From: CAYNEI01 sp964396185
GTDB taxonomy: Archaea; Thermoplasmatota; SW-10-69-26
Length of the DNA stretch: 40,297 bases
Reading direction: 5' to 3'
NCBI GenBank assembly: GCA_964396185.1
Contig: CAYNEI010000020.1
Location: 1-40,297 of the forward strand
The translations under genes and the position numbers were made by a program. Positions 26,984 to 34,711 of the stretch are shown piece by piece (within the stretch, counting starts at the first letter, position 1; every line of letters starts with the position of its first letter). The notes under the pieces are model-generated. The model was not told the DNA's origin, did no database searches, and worked only from the letters and a program-made list of their open reading frames with translations.

Positions 26984-26995
26984 ACGTCACCGACC

Positions 26996-27012
26996 CCCGG
27001 CCTTCGGCCGGG
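26996..27012 (+). terminator. hairpin after the flavoprotein operon
   Basis: Perfect 7-bp stem CCCGGCC/GGCCGGG with a TTC loop, 13 nt after the stop of the beta subunit. No long T-run follows, so terminator status is a guess. Confidence 0.45.
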
Positions 27013-27067
27013 CAAGACGTAACTTGTCCTTCACGTGCGTCTAGCGGCCACCAGGCCGCTCGTCTCA

Positions 27068-27102
27068 ACGGGGCAACCCCATACTGCAGGTTGTTGCCCC
27101 GT
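27068..27102. promoter_or_regulatory. inverted repeat ahead of the winged-helix gene
   Basis: ACGGGGCAAC (27068-27077) and GTTGCCCCGT (27093-27102) are perfect 10-bp arms separated by 15 nt. The repeat ends about 14 nt before the box GCTTTATG (27116-27123), an operator-like position; self-regulation by the product is plausible. Confidence 0.55.
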
Positions 27103-27151
27103 CCGGTGACAGACAGCTTTATGCTGCTTGTCCCGGTTCGCTGGCTGGGCG

Positions 27152-27607
27152 TTGAGCTTGGGACAGGGGACGAACCAGGAAGGAGTAGAGCACGCCTCTG
27201 CCCCATCCATCCAGGCACCCGACGAACCCGAGCTGGCACGCCTGCTCAAGCAGCTCGGCGTCGATTCCAAACCATCCACGATCCTCGCCTTCCTGGCTGC
27301 CCAGGGGGAGGGACGATCGGCTGAGATCGAGGAGGCCTGTTCCATGCGCCAACCCGAGGTAAGCCAAGCCACGAAGGCCCTCCGAGAGAAGGGCTGGGTT
27401 GTCGCTCATCGTGAGCCGACCCCGGGCAAGGGCCGCCCGGTCAACGTCTACACCCTCAAGGTCTCCTTGGCCGACATCGTCAACGAGGTGGAGGCGCTGC
27501 GCCGCGAGGCCATCAACAAGGAGCTTGCTCGCATCGAGCAACTCAAGGAGATCGTCGCACGCGGCATGAGCCTGCAAGGCATCGAGGCCGATCTGCGCAC
27601 CGTTTGA
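27152..27607 (+). CDS. winged-helix transcriptional regulator with coiled-coil tail
   Basis: About 151 aa. The TTG at 27152 is tentative; a TTG at 27128 is only 8 nt after the box centred at 27120 and would not be transcribed, and 27158 is a third option. The winged helix spans about residues 30-100: ELARLLKQLGVDSKPSTILAFLAAQG, SAEIEEACSMRQPEVSQATKALREKGWV and the wing VVAHREPTPGKGRPVNVYTL. A helical C-terminus (EVEALRREAINKELARIEQLKEI) likely mediates dimerisation. Similar to archaeal TrmB/MarR-like regulators. Its position next to the rib operon does not prove control of it, because rps17e intervenes. Confidence 0.75.
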   Translation: MSLGQGTNQEGVEHASAPSIQAPDEPELARLLKQLGVDSKPSTILAFLAAQGEGRSAEIEEACSMRQPEVSQATKALREKGWVVAHREPTPGKGRPVNVYTLKVSLADIVNEVEALRREAINKELARIEQLKEIVARGMSLQGIEADLRTV

Positions 27608-27671
27608 CTGGCCCGCGAGCCGAACGTTCTTATACAGCATGGTGGTTGGGCAGCGGCCGAGAGGTCGTCCC

Positions 27672-27872
27672 ATGGGGAATATCCGGCAGACGTACATCAA
27701 ACGCGTGTCCCTCGAGCTGTTGCGAAAGCACGAATCCTTGTTCACCGAGGACTTCCAGGTCAACAAGGCCCTGGTCGGTGAGCTGACAGACATCGAGAGC
27801 AAGGAGCTCCGCAACCGGGTGGCCGGCTACTGCACGCGTCTCAAGGGCCAGGACAACCTCATCCTACGCTAA
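27672..27872 (+). CDS. rps17e: 30S ribosomal protein S17e
   Basis: 66 aa. ATG 27672 has a Shine-Dalgarno GAGGT (27661-27665) 6 nt upstream and a TATA-like TTCTTATA (27627-27634) further up; an in-frame ATG at 27639 is too near the box. The sequence MGNIRQTYIKRVSLELLRKH, FTEDFQVNKALVGEL and KELRNRVAGYCTRLK is typical of S17e, a small-subunit protein of archaea and eukaryotes. It is one of the few genes here with a clear leader and Shine-Dalgarno. Confidence 0.93.
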   Translation: MGNIRQTYIKRVSLELLRKHESLFTEDFQVNKALVGELTDIESKELRNRVAGYCTRLKGQDNLILR

Positions 27873-27888
27873 CCCCTGTTAACGCACT

Positions 27889-27906
27889 CGTGGGTAGCTA
27901 CCCACG
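27889..27906. promoter_or_regulatory. perfect 18-bp palindrome at the rib operon promoter
   Basis: CGTGGGTAGCTACCCACG is a perfect palindrome. It is directly followed by the TATA-like GTTTATG (27907-27913), so a bound dimer would occlude or contact the TBP/TFB site. Candidate operator for riboflavin-dependent control; RbkR-type regulators do this in some archaea, but no such gene lies in the window. Confidence 0.6.
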
Positions 27907-27913
27907 GTTTATG
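27907..27913 (+). promoter_or_regulatory. TATA-like box of the rib operon
   Basis: GTTTATG is centred 27 nt before GTG 27937, which makes that GTG the likely leaderless start rather than the GTG at 27913. Confidence 0.65.
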
Positions 27914-27936
27914 TGAACAAGCGGTCTGCCTCGCCT

Positions 27937-28686
27937 GTGCACGTCACGCAGCAGTCCGTGGGTTCCCCAGCGCTTCTGGCTGCCAGCCGAGCCCTCCAGC
28001 AGGGCCGCCCGATCATGGTCTACGATGGCGACGACCGCGAAGGCGAGACGGACCTCTTCTTCCCCGCCCAGCACGCCACGCCCGCAGCCATCGGCCGGCT
28101 ACGCAACGAAGCCGGTGGGCTGGTCTTCGTGGCCATCGGACCCGAGCTCCATGAAGCCCTGGGTCTCCCCTTCCTCCACGACCTCTTCGAGCACGCCGGC
28201 AAAGCTTGGCCCATCCTCGAGGGGCTGAGCAGCACGACGCTCCCCTACGATGCTCGCAGCTCGTTCTCCATCACGCTCAACCACCGGGAGAGCTTCACCG
28301 GCATCACGGATGCGGACCGATCGCTCACCGTCACCACCCTCGGGAAGATCGCCAGCCTCGAGGCTTGCATCGCGCCCGAGGAGCTCCAAGAACGGTTCAC
28401 AGCCGCCTTCCGCACTCCTGGACACGTGCACCTCTGTTCAGCGGCTCCCGGCCTCGTCACCGAGCGCAGGGGCCACACGGAGCTGGCCATCGTGCTGGCC
28501 CGGCTGGCTGGTATCCCCGAGGCCGTGGCGGGTGCTGAGATCCTTCACGGCGAGGGGGCGATGTCCCCTGGCCATGCACGCGAGCGCGCCGAGGCCCTTG
28601 GTGTCCCGTTCGTCACGGGCGCCGAGATCCTCCAAGCGTGGCAGACCATTCAAGAGATGGACGACCCTATCGCCGCCGACGCATGA
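27937..28686 (+). CDS. ribB: 3,4-dihydroxy-2-butanone 4-phosphate synthase
   Basis: 249 aa from GTG 27937 (a GTG at 27913 overlaps the promoter). It makes the four-carbon precursor of the lumazine ring from ribulose 5-phosphate. Family landmarks: GRPIMVYDGDDREGETDLFFPAQHA (about residues 22-46; the acidic DDREGETD loop binds metal), NEAGGLVFVAI, HRESFTGITDADRSLTV (about 119-135) and a final GHTELAIVLARLAG (about 176-189). The length suits archaeal RibB. First gene of a four-gene operon in which every junction overlaps by 4 nt. Confidence 0.95.
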   Translation: MHVTQQSVGSPALLAASRALQQGRPIMVYDGDDREGETDLFFPAQHATPAAIGRLRNEAGGLVFVAIGPELHEALGLPFLHDLFEHAGKAWPILEGLSSTTLPYDARSSFSITLNHRESFTGITDADRSLTVTTLGKIASLEACIAPEELQERFTAAFRTPGHVHLCSAAPGLVTERRGHTELAIVLARLAGIPEAVAGAEILHGEGAMSPGHARERAEALGVPFVTGAEILQAWQTIQEMDDPIAADA

Positions 28687-29168
28687 CCACCCCCACAAGC
28701 GGGACCGGAGCGATCCGTGTCATGGCGGCCGGGGTCTTCGACCTACTGCACACCGGCCACCTCCACTACTTACGCGAGGCCAAGGCGATGGGCGACGAGC
28801 TCATCGTCGTCGTGGCGCGCGACTCCAGCGTCCGCAAGCGCAAGCACCCACCCATCACGCCCGAAGAGATGCGCCTCGAGCTCGTCGATGCTCTCAAGCC
28901 GGTGGATGAGGCGATCCTGGGCGACGAGGAGGACCAGTACGCCACCGTCGAACGCGTGAGGCCAAGCATCATCGCGCTGGGCTACGACGACTACCACAAG
29001 GCCGGCGAGGTGGAGGCCGAGTGCCGACGCCGAGGCTTAGAGGTCACCGTCGAACGGGTGAGCCAGCGCGAGCACGATCTGGCGGGTACGCGGCGCATCC
29101 TCAGGCGGATCCTGGACTCCGGGCGCTACGAGGAGTACGCAGCCAGCGTCGAGGAGGGCTCCCCGTGA
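28683..29168 (+). CDS. ribL: archaeal FAD synthetase (nucleotidyltransferase)
   Basis: 161 aa, ATG 28683 overlapping the ribB stop by ATGA. A cytidylyltransferase-type fold: AAGVFDLLHTGHLHYLREAKAMGDELIVVVARD (about residues 15-47) holds the HxGH nucleotide-binding motif (HTGH), and VTVERVSQREHDLAGTRRILRRIL near the C-terminus is the family's SGTR-like motif. RibL adenylates FMN to FAD in archaea. The clustering with ribB, ribC and ribH supports this over other nucleotidyltransferase roles. Confidence 0.93.
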   Translation: MTTPTSGTGAIRVMAAGVFDLLHTGHLHYLREAKAMGDELIVVVARDSSVRKRKHPPITPEEMRLELVDALKPVDEAILGDEEDQYATVERVRPSIIALGYDDYHKAGEVEAECRRRGLEVTVERVSQREHDLAGTRRILRRILDSGRYEEYAASVEEGSP

Positions 29169-29686
29169 CCCCTCAGGCGGTGGTGGGCATCGCGGACACG
29201 ACGTTCGCCCGTGTCGACATGGGGGGTGTGGCCGAGCAAGCCATCCAAGCCTACGGCGCCGAGCACGGCATCGAGATCGCGTGCATCCGCCGCACGGTGC
29301 CTGGGTTCAAGGATCTGCCCGTGGCCTCCAAGAAGCTCATCGAGGAGGCCGGCTGCGAGCTCGTGCTCGCCCTGGGCCAAGCCGGCCCGGAGCCCATCGA
29401 CAAGCAGTGCGCCCACGAGGCCAGCCTGGGGCTCCAGCAAGCCCAGCTCATGACCAGCACCCACATCCTCGAGGTGTTCATCCACACAGACGAGGTCCCC
29501 CTCGACGAGCCCGGCAAGCTGCGCTGGGTGGCCGAGAACCGAGCCCGCGAGCACGCTCTCAACGCCTGCTGGATGCTCTTCGAACCAGAGCGCATGACCA
29601 AGCTGGCGGGCACGGGTCAGCGCGAGGGCTTCGAGGACGAGGGCACGATCACCGAGGCGCCGGTCCCCCCGGAGGAGTCTGGATGA
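29165..29686 (+). CDS. ribC: archaeal-type riboflavin synthase
   Basis: 173 aa, GTG 29165 overlapping the ribL stop by GTGA. Close to Methanocaldococcus RibC: VGIADTTFARVDMGG, RRTVPGFKDLPVASKKLIEEAGCELVLALGQAG, and DKQCAHEASLGLQQAQLMTSTHILEVFIHTDE, ending KLAGTGQREGFEDEG. Converts two 6,7-dimethyl-8-ribityllumazines into riboflavin plus the pyrimidine. This archaeal enzyme is related to lumazine synthase, not to bacterial RibE. About 17 residues longer than the Methanocaldococcus protein through a C-terminal extension. Confidence 0.96.
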   Translation: MTPQAVVGIADTTFARVDMGGVAEQAIQAYGAEHGIEIACIRRTVPGFKDLPVASKKLIEEAGCELVLALGQAGPEPIDKQCAHEASLGLQQAQLMTSTHILEVFIHTDEVPLDEPGKLRWVAENRAREHALNACWMLFEPERMTKLAGTGQREGFEDEGTITEAPVPPEESG

Positions 29687-30120
29687 ACATCGGCATCGTC
29701 TCGGCCATCTTCAACCAGGACATCACGGATCCCATGGCCGAGGGGGCCGAAGCCCAGATCAACGAGCGCGGCCACACGCATGCTGCCACGCTGCGGGTCC
29801 CAGGCGCCTTCGACACGCCACTGGCCACTCAACGCCTCCTCCAGCGAGGCGACGTGGACGGTGTCGTGGTGATCGGCTGCGTGATCACGGGTGAGACGGA
29901 CCATGACCAAGTCCTCATGCACGCCACGGCCCGGACCCTCCAGGATCTCACACTCACCCACGACAAACCCGTCACCCTGTCCATCACGGGCCCCGGCATG
30001 AACCGGGCCCAAGCGGAGGCGCGCATCGACTACGCACGCCAGGGCGTGGATTCGCTGATCGCGCTTCAGGCAGCCCTGGATGGCAAGGAGCTAGCCTCGC
30101 TCGATCAGGCAAGCCACTGA
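29683..30120 (+). CDS. ribH: 6,7-dimethyl-8-ribityllumazine synthase
   Basis: 145 aa, ATG 29683 overlapping the ribC stop by ATGA. Lumazine synthase: NIGIVSAIFNQDIT (about residue 2), a conserved RVPGAFDTPLATQRLL (about 38-53), the DGVVVIGCVITGETDHDQVLMH stretch (about 59-80) and a C-terminal RAQAEARIDY region. Condenses the RibB product with the ribitylaminouracil. Last gene of the operon. GTP cyclohydrolase, the reductase/deaminase steps and the CTP-dependent riboflavin kinase are not in the window. Confidence 0.94.
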   Translation: MNIGIVSAIFNQDITDPMAEGAEAQINERGHTHAATLRVPGAFDTPLATQRLLQRGDVDGVVVIGCVITGETDHDQVLMHATARTLQDLTLTHDKPVTLSITGPGMNRAQAEARIDYARQGVDSLIALQAALDGKELASLDQASH

Positions 30121-30136
30121 CGCAGGTCCCAGGCCG

Positions 30137-31375
30137 TCACGCGAGCCCGAGCACCTGCACGTTCCCCGAGGATCCGTACACGTGGCCTGCGTGGTAGCGG
30201 GCATCCCAGGTGGACCCGTCCGGTGGGACTTGGTCCAGGATCACGGGGTTCGATGGGTCGCCCACGTCGATGAGCAGGATGCCGCCAGCATACCAGCCCC
30301 ACACGAGCACGTCGCGGTCCTCGACGAGGTCCCCGAAGTGGCTCCCGCAGTTCGTCTCAAGATCCTCGGGACCATCTGCCTGGACCCAGGAGAGCAGCTC
30401 CGGGTTGCTTGGATCCGAGATGTCGTAGGCCCACATGGCCGCGGTGGTCTGGCCAACAGAGGCGGGCCCGGCGTCCACGCGGTGGCAGTTGGACTCGATG
30501 TGCTCGTCGTTGATGAAGAGCAAGTCGCCGTCGTGGCTGGCTAGGGCTTGGTGGTGGTAGATGATCGATGGGTTGTCGATGATGCCCACCCAGTCGGGGG
30601 TCAGCGGGTCCTGGTGGATGTCCCAGATGAAGGACTCCCCGCCACCGTTGCGGTACCATGTTCCCCCACCGGCGCAGTAGGCCATGCCTAGATCCATGCG
30701 GACCGTGATGTCGTGGCATCCATCGCTCTGGACGGGGAGCCCGTTGACCGTAGCGGGGATGGGGATCTCGTGCCATATGGGCTCGCTCGGCGTGCTCAGG
30801 TCAAGCACAGGGACCACTGGGTTGGAGAGCTTGCCCTGGAGCCCGACACCCGTGCTCGAGTACACGTACGGCGTGCCGGGCACGGCGGCCACGTTGTGGG
30901 CGGTGTGCTCGTCGGCGGTGGCCAGGAGAACCGGTTCACGGGGGTCCGTGATGTCCACGACGTGGATGGCTGACCCAGCGGCCAGCACAGCCAGAGGGTC
31001 GCCGTCGACGTGGAGGAGGTCGACATCGCGGGCGTACAGGTCCTCACCCTCCATATCCACCGAAAGGCTGCCGACCAGGCTCGCGTTCTCCGGGTCCTGG
31101 ATGTCATAGAGCTGGAAGCCAGCGCCACCGTTGGCCGACAAGAGCAGGTCACGGGCCTCATCGATCCAGATCCCCGTACCGCCGCCATCGGTCTCGATGG
31201 ACACGAGCTCCTCGAACCCTGTGATCTGGTCAGGGAGCTCGATGGGCGGGACGCCCTCCTGGGACTGCTCCTGGATCGCTTCCGCATCTGGCTCGTCCTC
31301 GATGGCTCCGATGCATCCAACCAGGGGGACGGTGAGGAGCACGAGGATCACGGCTAGCACCGGGGTCCGGGTCAT
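30137..31375 (-). CDS. secreted LVIVD-repeat beta-propeller lipoprotein (paralog 3)
   Basis: 412 aa. ATG 31375 begins a lipoprotein signal with lipobox LVGC (about residues 17-20); the frame upstream lacks a signal and is not used. After an acidic linker come LVIVD-type repeats (YDIQDPENASLVGSL, VDITDPREPVLL, YDISDPSNPELLSW, IDVGDPSNPVIL). Shared with paralogs 1 and 2: GCHD (about 218), YCAG (about 231), a DE pair in LLFINDE (about 284-290), SHFGDLVE (about 351-358) and GGILLIDV. A small insert follows YCAGG (TWYRNGGGESFIWDI). No clear promoter box within 60 nt upstream, so a longer leader is possible. Divergent from the beta-solenoid gene. Confidence 0.83.
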   Translation of the reverse strand: MTRTPVLAVILVLLTVPLVGCIGAIEDEPDAEAIQEQSQEGVPPIELPDQITGFEELVSIETDGGGTGIWIDEARDLLLSANGGAGFQLYDIQDPENASLVGSLSVDMEGEDLYARDVDLLHVDGDPLAVLAAGSAIHVVDITDPREPVLLATADEHTAHNVAAVPGTPYVYSSTGVGLQGKLSNPVVPVLDLSTPSEPIWHEIPIPATVNGLPVQSDGCHDITVRMDLGMAYCAGGGTWYRNGGGESFIWDIHQDPLTPDWVGIIDNPSIIYHHQALASHDGDLLFINDEHIESNCHRVDAGPASVGQTTAAMWAYDISDPSNPELLSWVQADGPEDLETNCGSHFGDLVEDRDVLVWGWYAGGILLIDVGDPSNPVILDQVPPDGSTWDARYHAGHVYGSSGNVQVLGLA

Positions 31376-31541
31376 GGCTGAAGCAGGCACCCACGGGACA
31401 TGAACCCAACGGTGCCCTGGAGGGGACGCACCGGGACCACGGCTTCCAGGCGCTGGCGCATCGGATCGGCTCGGGGAAATAGTGTTAAGTAGCCACGTGG
31501 CGCTGCTCGCGATGGGTTTCGGAGGCCCGGGAGACTGACCC

Positions 31542-33893
31542 ATGCGCATCCACATCCTCACGCTCGCCGCCGTAGCGCTTAGCTTGTTGACCGTCCCGAT
31601 CGGTACCGCGGTCCCGCAGACCGCGCCGTCCTACGAGGCATCTGTCACCGATTCACAGGAACTCGCCGACGACCTGCTCACGGGGTCGCCCAGCGAGGTG
31701 ATGCACCAGATTGCCACGGAAGCAGGACAGGCTCCAACGGAGGTGAGCCTGGACGAGGCCAACGAGGCCACGGCCATCCTGGCGGCCGAGGGCACGGACG
31801 GCACGCTCACCACGGACCAGATCGAGGCGGCCCTGGAAGCGTTGCCGACGGGGCTGGACGAGCCCGTCACCCGCCTCGTGGGCGCGCTGGCCACCGCTTA
31901 CCAGCTCCACCAGATGGCCTTGGAGGATCTCTCCGAAGAGGAGGCTGCCTTGCTGGCCGACCACGCCCACCTGGTCGCCAACAAACAGCTGACCCCGTCC
32001 ATGACGACGGCCACGTCGAACCAGGATGGGAACACGCCCGCTCCCCCGAACGTTGCAGACATCCACGCCGCCGATCGAGAGCAGGCCAGCGAGCTCGCCC
32101 AGCGCGTCGATCTGGGTCTCCTGACCGCGGCCAGCACCGTGCTCCTGGAAGCCACCGAGCAGGCGCTGCCCGCCCTCGAGGCCTTCGCGACCGAGCTGAC
32201 CGCGGCGGACCCCTCCCCCGGATTGGCCGCACCGGCCTCGGGTGCGTGCGACCTGCTCGAGCTCCCCGGCCTGGTCTGCGTCTCCGGTCTCGGTTCAGGG
32301 ACCTGGACCAACGACTACTGGTTGCTCATCGATCTCGAGGGTAACGATGTTTACCGCAACAACCAGGGGGCGGGCTCGCTGGCCTCCGGTATCCCTGTCG
32401 CGCTGCTCATCGATGTCCTCGGCGACGACCGCTACGTCGCCACGGACGCCACTGCCACGAGCTCTGCAGAGGTCATCGCCCAGGGTGCCGGCGTCTTGGG
32501 CGCGGGCGTGCTCGTGGACGCAAGTGGGAACGACGCGTACAGCGCGATCGCCACCGCGAGCCCACCCCCGGCGGCAGGCGCCACCCCGTCGGCCACCACC
32601 GTGGCCCAAGGCGCTGGTCTGCTTGGCGCCGGTGCGCTCGTGGATCCCCTCGGGCAAGACCTGTTCGAAGCGGATGCCAGCACGCTTGGCGCGAGCGCGA
32701 TCACCGTCGCCCAAGGCGCGGGCTCGCTCGGGGCTGGCGCCCTTGTCACCGGTACGGGCGTCGGGGAAGACGGCTTGCCGTCCGTGCCGTCCACCTACAG
32801 CGCCACGGCCTCATCCGGCATCCTGCTCGTCTCCGAGCAGAAGACCAGCACGAGCATCTCGCGCCAGTACGCCATCGGAGCTGCCACCACCGTCGCCCAG
32901 GGCGGCGGGGAGGCAGGTGCAGGTGCCCTGGTGGATGCCATCGGCTCGGACACCTACACCGCGCGCTCGTCCGGCGGTGCCACGGCCACCATCGCTCAGG
33001 GTGGTGCGTTGGTGGGTGCGGGAGCGCTCGTCGACGGCGAGGGCTCTGATACCCGTACCGCCATCGCGGACTCGACCGCAACGCTCAACTGGGTCTCCAC
33101 GCGGGTCTGCCCCTCCGGGTTCGTCTGCGGCTCCTCGCTCACCATCACCGTACGGATGGGTAGTGCACTCACTGTGGCCCAGGGTGCCGGCAACCTCGGT
33201 CTCGGGCTCCTAGCGGACATCGGTGGGGTACGGAACCTGAACGAAGCCAGCGCCTTCTCCAGGCCTACCGCGAACGCTATCATCGAGTTCACAGGCGCCG
33301 GCTCACCAGGTGAACTCCAGGCCACGGCCACAGTGGACGCCGGTGATGCAGAGGTGAACGCTCATGGATCTGCTCCCTTGGGGAGCGGGGTGCTCCTCGG
33401 CGCTGCTGGGACAGACACCTACCGGATCCGAGCCATCTCCGATGCGCGCGCCGCAGCTAGTATCATCGGCGCCGAGGGCAGCACCACCGCCACAGCTCTG
33501 GGAGGCAACTCCATCGGGCTGGGCCAAGGGTACGCTGGGCTCGCCTCTGCCGGCGTGCTGGCGGACATCGCAGGCAACGACGCCTACGAGGTCATCCAGA
33601 GCGCGACCGCCAGCGCCAGCGCGGCGTCGAGCACCGCCATCCCCGGATCCGTGCTCTGGTCCGGTCGCGGTCATGCCACCGGCGCGGGCCTCGGCGCGCT
33701 TGTTGATCTAGGGGGCACGGATCGCTACAGCGCTGTCCCGGGACCGGACTACCAAGGCGCGAACGACGACTGCTGGACCCAGAGCCCGCCGGGGATCACT
33801 GCCCAGGACCCAGCCATCGGCATGGGCGTGGACTCGGATGCGCCGTTCACCAGTCTGCTCGCGCCCCGGTGCAGCCCGGTGCCACCGAACTAA
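31542..33893 (+). CDS. secreted repetitive protein, probable beta-solenoid
   Basis: 783 aa, ATG 31542 with GGAG about 15-20 nt upstream and an AT box GTGTTAAGTAG (about 31481-31491) further up. Residues 1-24 form a signal peptide; residues 40-215 are helical and Glu/Ala-rich. From about residue 250 to 750 the chain repeats a pattern close to A-Q-G-A-G-x-L-G-A-G-A-L-V-D-x-x-G-x-D-x-Y-x-A, visible near DNA 32479, 32608, 32710, 32896, 32995, 33178, 33358, 33525 and 33667. Six Cys in three nearby pairs flank or interrupt the array. No C-terminal anchor is seen. I recognise no named family; the Gly/Asp turns suggest a right-handed solenoid surface or matrix protein, which is inference. Confidence 0.75.
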   Translation: MRIHILTLAAVALSLLTVPIGTAVPQTAPSYEASVTDSQELADDLLTGSPSEVMHQIATEAGQAPTEVSLDEANEATAILAAEGTDGTLTTDQIEAALEALPTGLDEPVTRLVGALATAYQLHQMALEDLSEEEAALLADHAHLVANKQLTPSMTTATSNQDGNTPAPPNVADIHAADREQASELAQRVDLGLLTAASTVLLEATEQALPALEAFATELTAADPSPGLAAPASGACDLLELPGLVCVSGLGSGTWTNDYWLLIDLEGNDVYRNNQGAGSLASGIPVALLIDVLGDDRYVATDATATSSAEVIAQGAGVLGAGVLVDASGNDAYSAIATASPPPAAGATPSATTVAQGAGLLGAGALVDPLGQDLFEADASTLGASAITVAQGAGSLGAGALVTGTGVGEDGLPSVPSTYSATASSGILLVSEQKTSTSISRQYAIGAATTVAQGGGEAGAGALVDAIGSDTYTARSSGGATATIAQGGALVGAGALVDGEGSDTRTAIADSTATLNWVSTRVCPSGFVCGSSLTITVRMGSALTVAQGAGNLGLGLLADIGGVRNLNEASAFSRPTANAIIEFTGAGSPGELQATATVDAGDAEVNAHGSAPLGSGVLLGAAGTDTYRIRAISDARAAASIIGAEGSTTATALGGNSIGLGQGYAGLASAGVLADIAGNDAYEVIQSATASASAASSTAIPGSVLWSGRGHATGAGLGALVDLGGTDRYSAVPGPDYQGANDDCWTQSPPGITAQDPAIGMGVDSDAPFTSLLAPRCSPVPPN

Positions 33894-33944
33894 GGCTCCC
33901 AGCGTCCGGAGGCTCTGGCGGGGACGAGCCTCCGGACCCCAAAC

Positions 33945-33952
33945 CTTTAAGC
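33945..33952 (+). promoter_or_regulatory. promoter box CTTTAAGC of csl4-rpoL-truD
   Basis: Centred 28 nt before ATG 33977, a leaderless arrangement. Confidence 0.65.
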
Positions 33953-33976
33953 AAGGGATGAGGCTCCCGCGGCGTT

Positions 33977-34696
33977 ATGGCAGATGCGACGCTCGTGTTC
34001 CCGGGGGACGAGCTCGGCGTTGCCGAGCAATTCCTCCCAGGGGACGGCACCTACGAGGAGGATGGGCTGGTTTACGCCGCTCGGATGGGCCACGCTCATC
34101 TTGACCCCAAGGAGTTCTCCGCCACGGTGCGCCCGGTCACCAAGACGCCACCGACGCTTGAGGTCGGGGACGTCATCGTTGGCCGGGTCGTCTTCCTGAA
34201 GAAGAGCTTCGCCAGCGTCGAGATCGTCGCCAACGTCGAGGACGCCGACCGCAAGCCCCTAACTTCTGAGCGGGGAACCCTGCATATCTCCAAGATCGCA
34301 GACTACTACCTCGACCAGATCGAGGACGCCTTCCGCCTGGGCGATGTGATCCGCGCCAAGGTCATCGAGACCGAGCCCGCCATCCAACTGCTCACCAAGT
34401 ACCCTGAATACGGGGCCCTGTTGGCTCGCTGCCCCGAGTGTCGGGCTGTGATGGAGGGCAAAGGTCAAGGCCTGGTCTGCCCCGAGTGTGAATGGAAATC
34501 TCGCGCGAAGCTCGCAGCGGACTATGGATCTGGCTACGTCCGGCCTCCTGGGGACATCCAGGAGCGTATGGAGCAACGCAAGAAGGAGCATCGAGAGCAG
34601 GATATCTCGTTCCCACCCCGTCCGAAATACACGCCAGAGGGTGACGGCGGACGCCGGTCCGGCGGCGGCCGGAAGGGCGGCAGGAAGCGGAATTGA
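33977..34696 (+). CDS. csl4: exosome subunit Csl4 (S1 and zinc ribbon)
   Basis: 239 aa, ATG 33977. Caps the archaeal RNA exosome and links it to substrates. An N-terminal beta domain (FPGDELGVAEQFLPGDGTYEEDGLVYAA, about residues 8-35) is typical of Csl4. The S1 domain spans about 62-140 (VGDVIVGRVVFLKKSFASVEIV, then FRLGDVIRAKVIE). A zinc ribbon follows, with CPEC (about 152) and CPECEW (about 168). Beyond about residue 180 is a basic, Gly/Arg-rich tail that may bind RNA and is longer than in most relatives. First gene of an operon with rpoL and truD. Confidence 0.93.
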   Translation: MADATLVFPGDELGVAEQFLPGDGTYEEDGLVYAARMGHAHLDPKEFSATVRPVTKTPPTLEVGDVIVGRVVFLKKSFASVEIVANVEDADRKPLTSERGTLHISKIADYYLDQIEDAFRLGDVIRAKVIETEPAIQLLTKYPEYGALLARCPECRAVMEGKGQGLVCPECEWKSRAKLAADYGSGYVRPPGDIQERMEQRKKEHREQDISFPPRPKYTPEGDGGRRSGGGRKGGRKRN

Positions 34697-34711
34697 CCGG
34701 AGTAGATGACC

